This document shows, piece after piece, positions 50,951-60,539 of a stretch of 64,000 nt of DNA. The stretch is from MGBC114079 sp964531385. Lineage in GTDB: Bacteria; Bacillota; Clostridia; Lachnospirales; CAG-274. Below the pieces are notes generated by a model. The model saw nothing but the letters and a program-made list of their open reading frames with translations. It was not told where the DNA came from and did not search any database. Position numbers and translations under genes: made by a program. Position 1 is the first letter of the stretch. The number at the start of each line of letters is the position of its first letter. The DNA lies in contig CAZHGC010000011.1 in NCBI GenBank assembly GCA_964531385.1, forward strand, positions 17,383-81,382, given 5' to 3'.

Positions 50951-51967
50951 TTAATTGAAATATCGATTTATATCATCTTTATTTATTGCGGGGTGGAGGG
51001 CGATATTTATACTGTTTGAAATTATATTTGCAAGGCGTTTTACAACGGCATCGACTTCTTTTGGGGTTACGAACATATTGCCGTTGCAGGGTGTTAATAT
51101 TTCATATATCAAGTTGTATTTTTCTTCTTTATCGAGAGATTTTAACATTTTATAAAATTCTCCACCTTTTTTTGATTTTTCACTCATTTCATCGAGGAGC
51201 TTATCCATTGTATCATTTATAAGCGTTGCGGCGTCGACAACTGTTGGAACGCCTATTGCGAGAACGGGAATTCCGAGGGTTTCTTTATTTAACGCCATTC
51301 TTTTGTTTCCAACGCCGGAGCCGGGGCATATGCCTGTGTCGGACATTTGGATTGTTGTGTTTATTCTTTCAATTTTTCTTGCGGCGAGTGCATCGACGGC
51401 GATAATTAAATTGGGTTTTATACTTTTGCAAATTCCTTTTATTATTTCGCCGGTTTCAATTCCTGTTATTCCCATTACTCCCGGGGAAATTGCACTTACA
51501 GCACGCACGTTGTGGTTTAATTCATTTGGGAGAGTTTCGGTTATATGGCGAGTTACGAGGATTTTTGAGATTACAAGCGGGCCGAGCGAATCGGGCGTTA
51601 TATAACGATTTCCGAGCCCAACTATTAATATTAATGAATTTTTTGTTAATTTTGTTAATTCCGAGATGTTTTGGCTTAAAACTTTTATTATTTCTTCATG
51701 GGCGGTTGCATCATTTTCTTTCATTAGGGAAGATTCGATTGTTATATAATTACCTTTTGGTTTGCCTGTGCTTTTTTCGCCATTTTCATTTATTATTTTA
51801 ACTTTTGTTACCTTTATCTTTTCTGAAACTTCTTTTTCATTAACGATTATTCCGTTTAGCGAAAGTTCTTTTTTTTCTTTTATTTTATTTGACGAAAGCA
51901 TCAATTCGGTTGCTTCTATTGCAAGGTCGGTTCGGATTGAAAAATTTTTACTGCTTTCTTTTTCCAT
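50951..51967 (-). CDS. gpr: Germination protease GPR
   Basis: This aspartic-type endopeptidase of the A25 family degrades small acid-soluble spore proteins during germination. The 338-residue zymogen begins with the prosequence region FSIRTDLAIEATELM. Its core shows LIVGLGNRYITPDSLGPLV, SAISPGVMGITGIET, VDALAARKIERINTTIQMSDTG (hallmark, split for length), PGSGVGNKR and GVPTVVDAATL. The presence of gpr shows a spore-forming lineage. It is divergent from rpsT, the arrangement usual in Bacillota. AAAGAGGTG lies 6-7 bases before the ATG. Confidence 0.95.
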   Translation of the reverse strand: MEKESSKNFSIRTDLAIEATELMLSSNKIKEKKELSLNGIIVNEKEVSEKIKVTKVKIINENGEKSTGKPKGNYITIESSLMKENDATAHEEIIKVLSQNISELTKLTKNSLILIVGLGNRYITPDSLGPLVISKILVTRHITETLPNELNHNVRAVSAISPGVMGITGIETGEIIKGICKSIKPNLIIAVDALAARKIERINTTIQMSDTGICPGSGVGNKRMALNKETLGIPVLAIGVPTVVDAATLINDTMDKLLDEMSEKSKKGGEFYKMLKSLDKEEKYNLIYEILTPCNGNMFVTPKEVDAVVKRLANIISNSINIALHPAINKDDINRYFN

Positions 51968-52069
51968 TTTTTACACCTCTTTAATTTACACGATTTTTGA
52001 AATATTATTTTTACTACATTTTTGGGGAAGAAGTTCATATATTTTGTGTAAATTTTTTTTATTTATTCA

Positions 52070-52098
52070 TTGACTTATTTGTTTTTTTTGGGTACAAT
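52070..52098 (+). promoter_or_regulatory. Promoter of rpsT
   Basis: TTGACT (52070-52075), 17 bases, TACAAT (52093-52098). Transcription would start near 52105, leaving a leader of about 124 bases. Confidence 0.7.
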
Positions 52099-52104
52099 AT
52101 ATAT

Positions 52105-52228
52105 GTTTATTCCGACTCTTGAGTACGTTGCTCTTGAGTGGTCAGATTGTTGACAATATTTACCCTCAATATTGCGAACGAACCAATATTAAAAATTAAT
52201 TTTATTATTTTTTTAGGAGGAAACCAAA
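52105..52228 (+). ncRNA. Structured rpsT leader
   Basis: The leader has a direct repeat CTCTTGAGT (52120-52128 and 52131-52139 region), then CAATATT/AATATTG arms flanking TACCCTC (about 52154-52174), and a further CCAATATTAA. Ribosomal protein leaders are often autoregulatory; no specific family is recognised, so this is a candidate only. Confidence 0.35.
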
Positions 52229-52492
52229 TTGGCTAATATTAAATCTGCAAAAAAACGTATTAAAGTTATTGCAAAAAAAACTATGAGAAATAAAATGATT
52301 AAATCTGCAACAAAGACTGCTATTAAAAAAGTTATTGTTGCTGCTCAGAACGGAAACAAAGAAGAAGCAAACGCTATGCTTGTTGCTGCTGTTAGAACAA
52401 TTGACAAAGCTTGTACAAAAGGTGTTTACCACAAAAACAATGCTTCAAGAAAAAAATCAAGACTTTACAAAGTTGTTAACAAAATGGCATAA
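52229..52492 (+). CDS. rpsT: 30S ribosomal protein S20
   Basis: This 87-residue, lysine-rich small-subunit protein binds 16S rRNA early in assembly. MANIKSAKKRIKVIAKKTMRN at the start and KGVYHKNNASRKKSRLYKVV near the end are diagnostic. The start codon is TTG, with AGGAGG 8-9 bases upstream. Weak starts on rpsT are known and allow translational self-control by S20. It is divergent from gpr. Confidence 0.97.
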   Translation: MANIKSAKKRIKVIAKKTMRNKMIKSATKTAIKKVIVAAQNGNKEEANAMLVAAVRTIDKACTKGVYHKNNASRKKSRLYKVVNKMA

Positions 52493-52541
52493 TTTGACAA
52501 GATGCAAGGGACGGGATTTCTTGCAGGCTTGAAAAAGGAAG

Positions 52542-52676
52542 AAATGACGTTTTTTTGCACAAGGCTTTCTTGCGAAAGCCTTTGAAACGTCATTTTCTCT
52601 TGGACGGGCAAAGCTCGTTTTGCGGAATTAATGCGACAGTTTATTTATAAACTGTCGCAAATGTTACGCAAGCAAA
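52542..52676. repeat. Cluster of hairpins downstream of rpsT
   Basis: AAATGACGTTT (52542-52552) pairs with AAACGTCATTT (52585-52595), with an inner AGGCTTTC-TTGC-GAAAGCCT stem; this large hairpin is probably the rpsT terminator. GCGACAGTTTAT-TT-ATAAACTGTCGC (52633-52658) is a perfect 12-bp hairpin. AAGCAA-AGC-TTGCTT follows (about 52670-52684). The remaining gap to 52944 has no supported gene. Confidence 0.75.
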
Positions 52677-52944
52677 GCTTGCTTGGTTATAAATAATAGT
52701 TTTTTGCGAATTCGTTTGTGTTGGAAGCGAGAGCAGAGCAAAGCGAGTTTGCAAATATGTTTTAGTTAAAATACAAATTTGATTTTTAAAATGGTTTATG
52801 TTGAGAGAGATGGCCGTTTTGAAAATTATTGGAATGCGAATACTACAATGTTGGGATTGTTATGGCGAGTTTGAGGGGGCTTTGGTGGCTTCTTTTGGCT
52901 TGCTCTTTTTTTTATTTTAACGAGTTTTTGAAAGGGGGATTTTT

Positions 52945-55900
52945 ATGAAAAAAATTTTGAGTATTATACTTTCTTTATGTATGGTTATGTCATATATGCC
53001 GACGATTGTTTTTGCAGATGATGTTGAGATTGAGTCTGCGTTTTCTGATGCAGAATTTAAACAATATATTGCAGATGCAGGATTTGACAAAGACGGAGAC
53101 GGATATTTGTCACAAGATGAGATTAACGATGTTAAGGGGGTTAATTTTGGAGAGTATGGTTCATATGCTTTGGGCAAGGATTATATTGTTAACGATGTTA
53201 AGGGGCTTGAATATTTTACAGCTTTGGAATATTTAAATTGTTATGGGTTAAGCGGAATTTCAAAAATAGATGTTAGTAACAATGTTGCATTGAAAGAGTT
53301 AGTTTGTTCTAAAACGGGGATAACGGAGATTGACGTTAGTAAAAATGCAAATTTGGAAAGGCTTTATTGCGATTATACTGGGATAACGAAGATTGATGTT
53401 AGCAAAAATGCAAATTTGAAAAATCTTGAATTCTCTTTTACAGATATAACGAAGATTGATGTTAGCAAAAATACAAATTTGGAAAGCCTTAGTTGTTCGG
53501 GGTCAGGTATAACGAAACTTGATATTAAAAACAACACAGCTTTGAAAACGCTTATTTGCGATGACACAGGGATAACAAAACTTGATGTTAGCAAAAATAC
53601 AAATTTGAGCACCATTGACATTTCTTCTACTAAGATAAGCAATATTGATTTTAGCAACAACAAAAATTTGGCTTACATATACTGCAATTATACTAAGATA
53701 AGCAATATTGATATAAGCAGTGCTGAACATTTTAACAGTATTGAATGTTGTTATAGTGGGATTAAAGCTTTGAAATTGCCTGAGAACCTCGTAAGATGTG
53801 TTACTAATGATAACGTATCAAGTGAATTTTGTACATATAACAAAAGCAGTGACAAATATGAATATGACCTTTCGAAAGTTTCGGGAATTGATTTGACGAA
53901 AGTTAATAATTGTAATGTTTCTGATGGAAGTTATGATGCTTCAACGGGAATTGTTACACTTAATTCCGACAGTGCAGTTTTTACATATAGGTATGATACA
54001 GGTATTAGTTATTATCCTTTAAATATTACGATAAATCTTTTTAGCGATATTAGTTGTGATGATGCTGTTTGGTTCCCAGATGAACAATTTAGAGCATATA
54101 TTAAAGATGCGGGATTTGACGAAGACGGTAACGGGAAATTGTCACAAACTGAGCTTTCGAAAGTTAACACAATTAATATTACTGAGTTCAACAGTTTGAG
54201 CAAAAAATATGAAGTTAAAGATTTTACGGGAATTGAATATTTTACGAATTTGAATGTTTTGATTTGTTATGGTGCAGAAATAACGGCTCTTGATGTTAGC
54301 AAAAATACGAATTTGATTAATTTGGATTGTTCCGGTACAGGGATAACAGATATTGATGTTAGCAAAAATACGAATTTGCTTAATTTGACTTGTTATAACA
54401 CAGGGATAACAGAGCTTGATTTGAGCAATAATGCGAATTTGAGTGCGTTGAATTGTCATGACACAGGGATAACAGCTCTTGATTTGAGCAATAATGCGAG
54501 TTTAAATCAATTGAGTTGTTACAACACAGGGATAACAGCTCTTGATTTGAGCAATAATGCGAATTTGAGTAAGTTGAGTTGTTACAACACAGGGATAACG
54601 GCTCTTGATTTGAGCACGAATGTGAATTTGAATGAGTTGAATTGTTACAACACAGAGATAACAGCTCTTGATTTGAGCACGAATGTGAATTTGAGTAAGT
54701 TGACTTGTTTCAACACAGGGATAACGGCTCTTGATTTGAGCACGAATGTGAATTTGAATGAGTTGAGTTGTTACAACACAGGGATAACAGCTCTTGATTT
54801 GAGCACGAATGTGAATTTGAGTAAGTTGACTTGTTCCAACACAGGGATAACGGCTCTTGATTTGAGCACGAATGCGAATTTGAAGGACTTGGATTACCAA
54901 TATTGTAAGCTTAAGCTTGCGAAGTTTCCTAACAGTTTGAAAAATGTTATCAGTGGGGAAAATTCATGGACGGAAAACTTATTGTTTAGCGATTTTACTG
55001 CCGGCAAATATGAATTTGACTTTTCAGAGAGTTTTGGACTTGACCTTTCGAAAGTTTCGAACGTCAGCGTTTCGAACGGGGGAGGCTATGACGAAAATAC
55101 GGGAATTGTTACGCTTGTGTCAGACAAATCGACATTGAGCTACACTTATGATACAGGAAACGAAACTTATCCTTTGGTGGTTTCGTGCGAACTTCATGTT
55201 GGAGGAGAACTTGATTATAACGACACGACATTGTTCCCCGACGAACAATTTAGACAATTTATTTCCGGAACGAGCATTGACGCAAACTTTAACGGAACAT
55301 TATCGCTTGATGAAATTAACGCTGTTACGGAAATTGATATTGCGAGCAAGGCGACTTATGACATTGTTAATTTTAAAGGAATTGAATATTTTACAAATTT
55401 GAAAAAGCTTAATTGTAACGGAAAGACTTCTGTTACAGAAGTTGACGTTAGCAAAAACGCAAAATTGGAAATATTATATTTGGAAGGAACGAATGTTTCA
55501 AACATTGATGTTAGCAAAAATTTGGAGCTTAAAGAACTTGATTTGACTAATTTACATAATTTGGAGAATCTTGATTTGAGCACCAATGATAAGCTTGAAA
55601 AATTGTATATTCTTTCAACGAAGATAACGGAGATTAAGCTTGACAATTGTTCGAATTTGACTTTCCTTAATTGTGATGAAACGGGTATTTCGGAACTTGA
55701 TTTGAGCCAAAACACGAAACTTAAAGAACTTTTATGTACGGGAACGGATATTACAGAACTTAACCTTAAAAGTTGTTCGGAACTTGAGAGAGTTTTATGC
55801 TCATCTACGGGTATTTCGGAACTTGATTTGAGCCAATGCCCAAATCTTCATGAGCTTAACTGTTCTTATACGAAAATTTCGGAACTTGATTTGAGCCAAT

Positions 55901-58900
55901 GCCCAAATCTTCATGAGCTTAACTGTTCTTATACGAAAATTTCGGAACTTGATTTGAGCAAAAACACGAAGCTTGAGAAGATTAATTGCAGTGATACGGA
56001 TATTGAGAACATTGATTTGAGCGGGATTACCACTTCACATGATTTTTATGCGGAAAACAACAAACTTAAAGCGGCGAAGTTTAACAACAATTTGCACGTC
56101 TTAGTTAATTACGGAAGTTTATTGAAAGAAAGGGCTGTTTTTAATTCTGAAACAGGCAAATTTGAATATGACCTTTCGAAAGTTAAAGGGATTGACCTTT
56201 CGAAAGTTTATGATTTTGACTTAGGTAAAGCAGGAAGTTATGACCGAAATACGGGAATTGTTGCGCTTGAAGGAAAGGATTGTGAATTTGTTTATTTGTA
56301 TAATACCGGAAATGCAAGCAATCAATTGAGAGTTGTTATTGAGTTAAGTATTGAATTTGATTATAATGATGTTAGTTTATTTCCCGACGAACAATTTAGA
56401 ACGTATATTAAAGATGTTATTGACAAGGACGGAAGCGGAAAGCTTAACGCAGAAGAGCTTAACGGTGTTGCTAGTATTGACATTACCAAAGATAACATAG
56501 CAACGGGCAAAGATTATTATGTTGAAAATTTTAAGGGAATTGAATATTTTGTGAACCTTAGCGTAATTTTGTGTACTAATATAACGACATTGAAAACGCT
56601 TGATGTTTCGAAAAATACGGACTTGCGGGTTATTTATTGCGATGGTTGTTCCGGACTTTCAACGCTTGATGTTTCGAAAAATAAGTATTTAACAGATCTT
56701 TGTATTAACGACACGGAAATATCAAATATTGATTTGACAAAAAATAGTTACTTGGAAAATTTTTCTTGCGTAAACTCTAAAATAACGGAGCTTGATTTGA
56801 GCCAAAATATCAACTTAATAAGTTTGATTTGTGCTTCTACTAAAATAAATAAGCTTAACCTTGACGCAAATGTTAATTTGGAATTCTTAGACTGTTTTGA
56901 AATGGATATAGAAGAGCTTAAATTGGATAATAATAAAAAATTAGTAAACTTAGACTGTTCTGAAACGAAGATAAAAGAACTTGATTTGAGCCAAAATGTT
57001 GATTTGGTTTATTTTACATGTACAGCTAATGAAATTGAAATGCTTGATTTGAGCCAAAACACTAAATTGGACTTCATTAATGTTTCGATGAGCAAGCTTA
57101 AATCTATTAAGCTTTTTAACGGAACTATAACCGATTTTATGTCTTATGACAACATATCGAATGAAAACTGCGTTTATAACGAGAGCAACGGAAAATATGA
57201 ATTTGATATTTCAAAATTTAAAGGTGTTGATATATCAAAAATCAGCGAAGCTTCGGTTACAAACGGAGGCGTTTATGACAAGACAACGGGAATTGTCAGT
57301 TTTGACAGATTTGGCGACGGAACAGCCCAATTTACATACAAATATGACACAGATTGTTTGGGCAAAAGCTTAACTCCGGAAATTATCCTTAACCTTGGTG
57401 GAAAGCAAACTTTGACTTTGGCTAATTTTAAATATACCGAGCCGGTGGATTTGATTTATGACGGAACGGCAAAAGTTGCAACGGTTGTTCCAAATGTTTC
57501 GGGAATTGGCGAGATTACAATTAAATATTTTGACAAGAACGGAACGGAAAAAACGCCTATTGATGTTGGCGAATATACTGTTAAAATTTCGGTTTTAGAC
57601 GGAGATGTTTTTAAGGCAACGACAGAGGACATTGAGATTGGAAAATTTAATGTTGTTCCAAGAAACGTTACCATTAAGGCAGACGATGTTGTTATTACAT
57701 ATGGCAACGACGTTTCGGAACTGACATATACAATTACTGACGGAAGCATTGTTGAGGGAGACCAAATTTCGGGAAATTTGGAAATTTCGAATATTCCTGT
57801 CAGTGCTTCGGGAAAATATTCTGCCGGAACTTATACAGACGTTGTTTTGCAGGGAACTCTTGCAATTAACGACAATTATAACATTATTTTTATTGAGGGG
57901 GACGTTGCCGTTGGAAGGCGACCGGTTGTTGTTGAATGGAGCGGAACAGACGGGCTTGTTTATGACGGTGCACTTAAGATTATTTATGCAACGTGCAAAA
58001 ACGTTCTTGACGGAGATACACTTAATATGATTCTTGGGGGAGACGTTGAAGCAACGGAGCAAGGACAATATAACGCTTATGTTAAGAGCATTGACAACGA
58101 GGACTATACGATTTCTGACGGGGCGGTTGGAGTTTCGAAGGACTGGGCAATTTCGGCGGATTCGAACGAAATTATGGAATTTGAAATTGACGATTGGATT
58201 TATGGAAATTCACCGAGCCAACCTATGGCAACCGCAAAATATGGAATGCCGACATTTGAATATTCGGACAAGGAAAACGGAGCGTTTACAGGCAATGTTC
58301 CAACGAACGCCGGAACATATTATGTTCGTGCGAAAGTTTCGGGAACGGGAAGTTATTCGGAGGCAACGAAGACAATTCCGTTTAAGATTTTGTCGAGGGA
58401 ATTTTCGGGAAGTGTTTTGGACATTTCTGACCAGTTTTATACAGGGGTTGCCGTTGAACCGAAATTGACTGTTCTTGATGGCGAAAACACTCTTGTTAAA
58501 GACAGAGATTATACTGTTAGATATTCAAATAATGTTGAGGTTGGAGAGGTTACGGCAAACATTACGTTTATTGGAAATTATTCCGGAACGGTGACAAAGA
58601 AATTTAACATTGTTACGAAGCCTTTTTCCGGAACGATTTTTGATATTTCCGACCAAACATATACGGGAAGCCCTATTGAACCGAGCCTTAGCATTGAATT
58701 TGAGGGAAAGAGCCTTGTTAAAGACGTTGATTATACCGTTAGCTTTTTGAACAACGTAAACGCCGGAGAGGCAACGGCGGAAATTAACTTTATTGGGTTT
58801 TATTCTGGAACGACGACAAAGAGCTTTAACATTGTTCCGAAAGCATTTTCCGGAACGATTTCAGATATTTCCGACCAAGGATATACGGGAAGAGCCGTTG

Positions 58901-60186
58901 AGCCGAGACTTAAAGTTGTTGAAAACGGAAAGACTCTTGACAAAGGCATTGATTATACCGTTAGCTTTTTGAACAACGTAAACATTGGAGAGGCAACGGC
59001 GGAGGTTACGTTTATCGGAAATTATTTTGGAGCGACAACTAAGAAATTTAACGTTGTTCCGAAAAGAGATTTTGGCGGAAGCATTTCGGACATTTTGCAC
59101 CAGACTTACACAGGAAAACCTATTGAGCCGGAATTGGTTGTTTTTGACGGCGAAAAAGTTCTTGATTTGGACACAGATTATACCGTTAGCTTTTTGAACA
59201 ACGTAAACGTTGGAGAGGCAACGGCGGAGGTTACGTTTATCGGAGTTTATTCAGGAAGTATTAGCAAGAAATTTTCTATTTTGCCTGCTGAGGCGGAAAT
59301 TTCTGAAAAACCGATTGCAAGCGACGTTTATGTTGGCGAAGAGCTTTTTAACTCGATTATTTCGGGAGGAAAGGTTGTTGGATTTGGCGAAGAACTTGAA
59401 ACTGTTTTTGAATGGAAAAACGGTTTGGAAATTTTGGATAGCGTTGGAACATTTGAAAAAACAGTTGTTGCAACGCCGAAGAATACAAACTTTAAGCCTT
59501 TTGAATTTAATGTTTCGGTTGGAGCGATTGAAGAGGAAAGCAACAAACGACACCACAAAGGTTCTTCCACAAGCTATCTTATAGATTTTGAGAGCAACGG
59601 CGGAAGCAAGGTTGTTTCGAAGAGAGTTGGCAAAAATTCGACAATTTATGAACCAACGAAGCCGACAAAAGAGGGATTTACATTTGACGGCTGGTATGTT
59701 GACAAAGCTTTTGAAGAAAAATTTGATTTTGACACAATTATTACCGAAAATATGACACTTTACGCAAAATGGAACGAGGGCAAAGAAATTCTTGACGAGA
59801 GCAACGACGACTTGAAACAGATTATTTTGACTGTTGGAGAGCTTGAAACGATTGTTTTTGGCGAGAAGAAGATTAACGACGTTGCTCCGAAGATTGTTGG
59901 CGAAAGGAGTATGCTTCCAACGAGATTTGTTGCGGAGAACCTTGGTGCAAACGTTCTTTGGGAAGAAAAGAAGAAGAAAGTTACAATTAGCGGAAACGAT
60001 GTTGTTATTGAACTTTTTGTTGATTCGGACGTTGCAACGGTTAACGGCAAAGAGGTTAGACTTGACAGCATTGCATTTGTTGAAAACGGAAGAATTTATA
60101 CTCCTCTTAGATTTGTTGCCGAAAACCTTGGGGCAAAGGTTGATTGGATTGCGGAAAGCAAGAAAGTTGTTATAACGGTTAAATGA
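52945..60186 (+). CDS. Giant leucine-rich-repeat surface protein, 2413 residues
   Basis: This secreted surface protein has a signal peptide (1-24). Four homologous modules (about 30-375, 376-760, 763-1130 and 1146-1490) each begin with an EF-hand-like calcium loop (such as DKDGDGYLSQDE, residues 48-59) after an EQF-type helix. Each continues with bacterial leucine-rich repeats (LDVSKNTNLxxLxCxxTGIT) and closes with a KYEFDLSKVxGIDLSKV...YDxxTGIV beta unit. After these come MBG/Ig-like domains (about 1492-1815) and four or five repeated Ig-like units (1819-2112, with YTVSFLNNVNVGEATAEVTF). An InlB-type beta-grasp repeat (2206-2277, GWYVDKAFEEKFDF, TLYAKW) and a copper-amine-oxidase-N-like domain at the C terminus (about 2289-2413, LPTRFVAENLGA twice) follow. 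The last domain often replaces SLH in such proteins. It probably binds host, plant or other ligands. AAAGGGGG precedes the ATG. Confidence 0.9.
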   Translation: MKKILSIILSLCMVMSYMPTIVFADDVEIESAFSDAEFKQYIADAGFDKDGDGYLSQDEINDVKGVNFGEYGSYALGKDYIVNDVKGLEYFTALEYLNCYGLSGISKIDVSNNVALKELVCSKTGITEIDVSKNANLERLYCDYTGITKIDVSKNANLKNLEFSFTDITKIDVSKNTNLESLSCSGSGITKLDIKNNTALKTLICDDTGITKLDVSKNTNLSTIDISSTKISNIDFSNNKNLAYIYCNYTKISNIDISSAEHFNSIECCYSGIKALKLPENLVRCVTNDNVSSEFCTYNKSSDKYEYDLSKVSGIDLTKVNNCNVSDGSYDASTGIVTLNSDSAVFTYRYDTGISYYPLNITINLFSDISCDDAVWFPDEQFRAYIKDAGFDEDGNGKLSQTELSKVNTINITEFNSLSKKYEVKDFTGIEYFTNLNVLICYGAEITALDVSKNTNLINLDCSGTGITDIDVSKNTNLLNLTCYNTGITELDLSNNANLSALNCHDTGITALDLSNNASLNQLSCYNTGITALDLSNNANLSKLSCYNTGITALDLSTNVNLNELNCYNTEITALDLSTNVNLSKLTCFNTGITALDLSTNVNLNELSCYNTGITALDLSTNVNLSKLTCSNTGITALDLSTNANLKDLDYQYCKLKLAKFPNSLKNVISGENSWTENLLFSDFTAGKYEFDFSESFGLDLSKVSNVSVSNGGGYDENTGIVTLVSDKSTLSYTYDTGNETYPLVVSCELHVGGELDYNDTTLFPDEQFRQFISGTSIDANFNGTLSLDEINAVTEIDIASKATYDIVNFKGIEYFTNLKKLNCNGKTSVTEVDVSKNAKLEILYLEGTNVSNIDVSKNLELKELDLTNLHNLENLDLSTNDKLEKLYILSTKITEIKLDNCSNLTFLNCDETGISELDLSQNTKLKELLCTGTDITELNLKSCSELERVLCSSTGISELDLSQCPNLHELNCSYTKISELDLSQCPNLHELNCSYTKISELDLSKNTKLEKINCSDTDIENIDLSGITTSHDFYAENNKLKAAKFNNNLHVLVNYGSLLKERAVFNSETGKFEYDLSKVKGIDLSKVYDFDLGKAGSYDRNTGIVALEGKDCEFVYLYNTGNASNQLRVVIELSIEFDYNDVSLFPDEQFRTYIKDVIDKDGSGKLNAEELNGVASIDITKDNIATGKDYYVENFKGIEYFVNLSVILCTNITTLKTLDVSKNTDLRVIYCDGCSGLSTLDVSKNKYLTDLCINDTEISNIDLTKNSYLENFSCVNSKITELDLSQNINLISLICASTKINKLNLDANVNLEFLDCFEMDIEELKLDNNKKLVNLDCSETKIKELDLSQNVDLVYFTCTANEIEMLDLSQNTKLDFINVSMSKLKSIKLFNGTITDFMSYDNISNENCVYNESNGKYEFDISKFKGVDISKISEASVTNGGVYDKTTGIVSFDRFGDGTAQFTYKYDTDCLGKSLTPEIILNLGGKQTLTLANFKYTEPVDLIYDGTAKVATVVPNVSGIGEITIKYFDKNGTEKTPIDVGEYTVKISVLDGDVFKATTEDIEIGKFNVVPRNVTIKADDVVITYGNDVSELTYTITDGSIVEGDQISGNLEISNIPVSASGKYSAGTYTDVVLQGTLAINDNYNIIFIEGDVAVGRRPVVVEWSGTDGLVYDGALKIIYATCKNVLDGDTLNMILGGDVEATEQGQYNAYVKSIDNEDYTISDGAVGVSKDWAISADSNEIMEFEIDDWIYGNSPSQPMATAKYGMPTFEYSDKENGAFTGNVPTNAGTYYVRAKVSGTGSYSEATKTIPFKILSREFSGSVLDISDQFYTGVAVEPKLTVLDGENTLVKDRDYTVRYSNNVEVGEVTANITFIGNYSGTVTKKFNIVTKPFSGTIFDISDQTYTGSPIEPSLSIEFEGKSLVKDVDYTVSFLNNVNAGEATAEINFIGFYSGTTTKSFNIVPKAFSGTISDISDQGYTGRAVEPRLKVVENGKTLDKGIDYTVSFLNNVNIGEATAEVTFIGNYFGATTKKFNVVPKRDFGGSISDILHQTYTGKPIEPELVVFDGEKVLDLDTDYTVSFLNNVNVGEATAEVTFIGVYSGSISKKFSILPAEAEISEKPIASDVYVGEELFNSIISGGKVVGFGEELETVFEWKNGLEILDSVGTFEKTVVATPKNTNFKPFEFNVSVGAIEEESNKRHHKGSSTSYLIDFESNGGSKVVSKRVGKNSTIYEPTKPTKEGFTFDGWYVDKAFEEKFDFDTIITENMTLYAKWNEGKEILDESNDDLKQIILTVGELETIVFGEKKINDVAPKIVGERSMLPTRFVAENLGANVLWEEKKKKVTISGNDVVIELFVDSDVATVNGKEVRLDSIAFVENGRIYTPLRFVAENLGAKVDWIAESKKVVITVK
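54280..54890 (+). repeat. Tandem 63-base leucine-rich-repeat array
   Basis: About ten nearly identical 63-base units encode LDLSxNxNLxxLxCxNTGITA. Units alternate between AATAATGCG and ACGAATGTG versions, and blocks of two units recur, which points to recent unequal recombination. Repeat number probably varies between strains. Confidence 0.85.
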
Positions 60187-60236
60187 TGTTGCGGAAATTG
60201 GATTTCTGCGAGAAGTTTTGAAGAGTAATTTTCCTT

Positions 60237-60322
60237 GGGCGAGCAAAGCTTGCCCGAGGAATGAATGTGACAGTTTGCAAGCAAAGCTGTTGAATGTGTT
60301 TCGCAAGCAAAACTTGCTTTTT
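60237..60322. repeat. Small hairpins after the giant surface gene
   Basis: GGGCGAGC-AAA-GCTTGCCC (about 60238-60256) and AAGCAAAACTTGCTT (60304-60318) are hairpins of the same AAGC-A(n)-CTT type found after rpsT at 52.67 kb. Confidence 0.55.
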
Positions 60323-60377
60323 TGGAATATTGAGGAGAAGAGGAAGTTTTGAGAGTGGAATTTAAAAAATGATTGAA

Positions 60378-60423
60378 AAATTCGGTTTTTGGGAGCTTTG
60401 GCTATCGGAAACCGAATTTTTTT
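60378..60423 (+). terminator. Terminator before the last SLH gene
   Basis: AAATTCGGTTT (60378-60388) pairs exactly with AAACCGAATTT (60409-60419), then a T run. It ends transcription of the giant gene. Confidence 0.8.
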
Positions 60424-60427
60424 GTTA

Positions 60428-60456
60428 TTGAAAAAGGCATTGTTTTATGATAAAAT
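60428..60456 (+). promoter_or_regulatory. Promoter of the last SLH gene
   Basis: TTGAAA (60428-60433), 17 bases, TAAAAT (60451-60456), about 84 bases before the ATG. Confidence 0.55.
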
Positions 60457-60539
60457 TAAATTATCTGTAGGTTGTTACGATTGTTAATTTATTTTATAGG
60501 GGATATTTAGCTTTTTGAGAGTTGAAGGAGAGTTTTTTT

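Noticed and set aside
54280..54890. Regular repeats considered as a CRISPR array
   Set aside because: The repeats are in frame and encode leucine-rich repeats, with no unique spacers and no cas genes.
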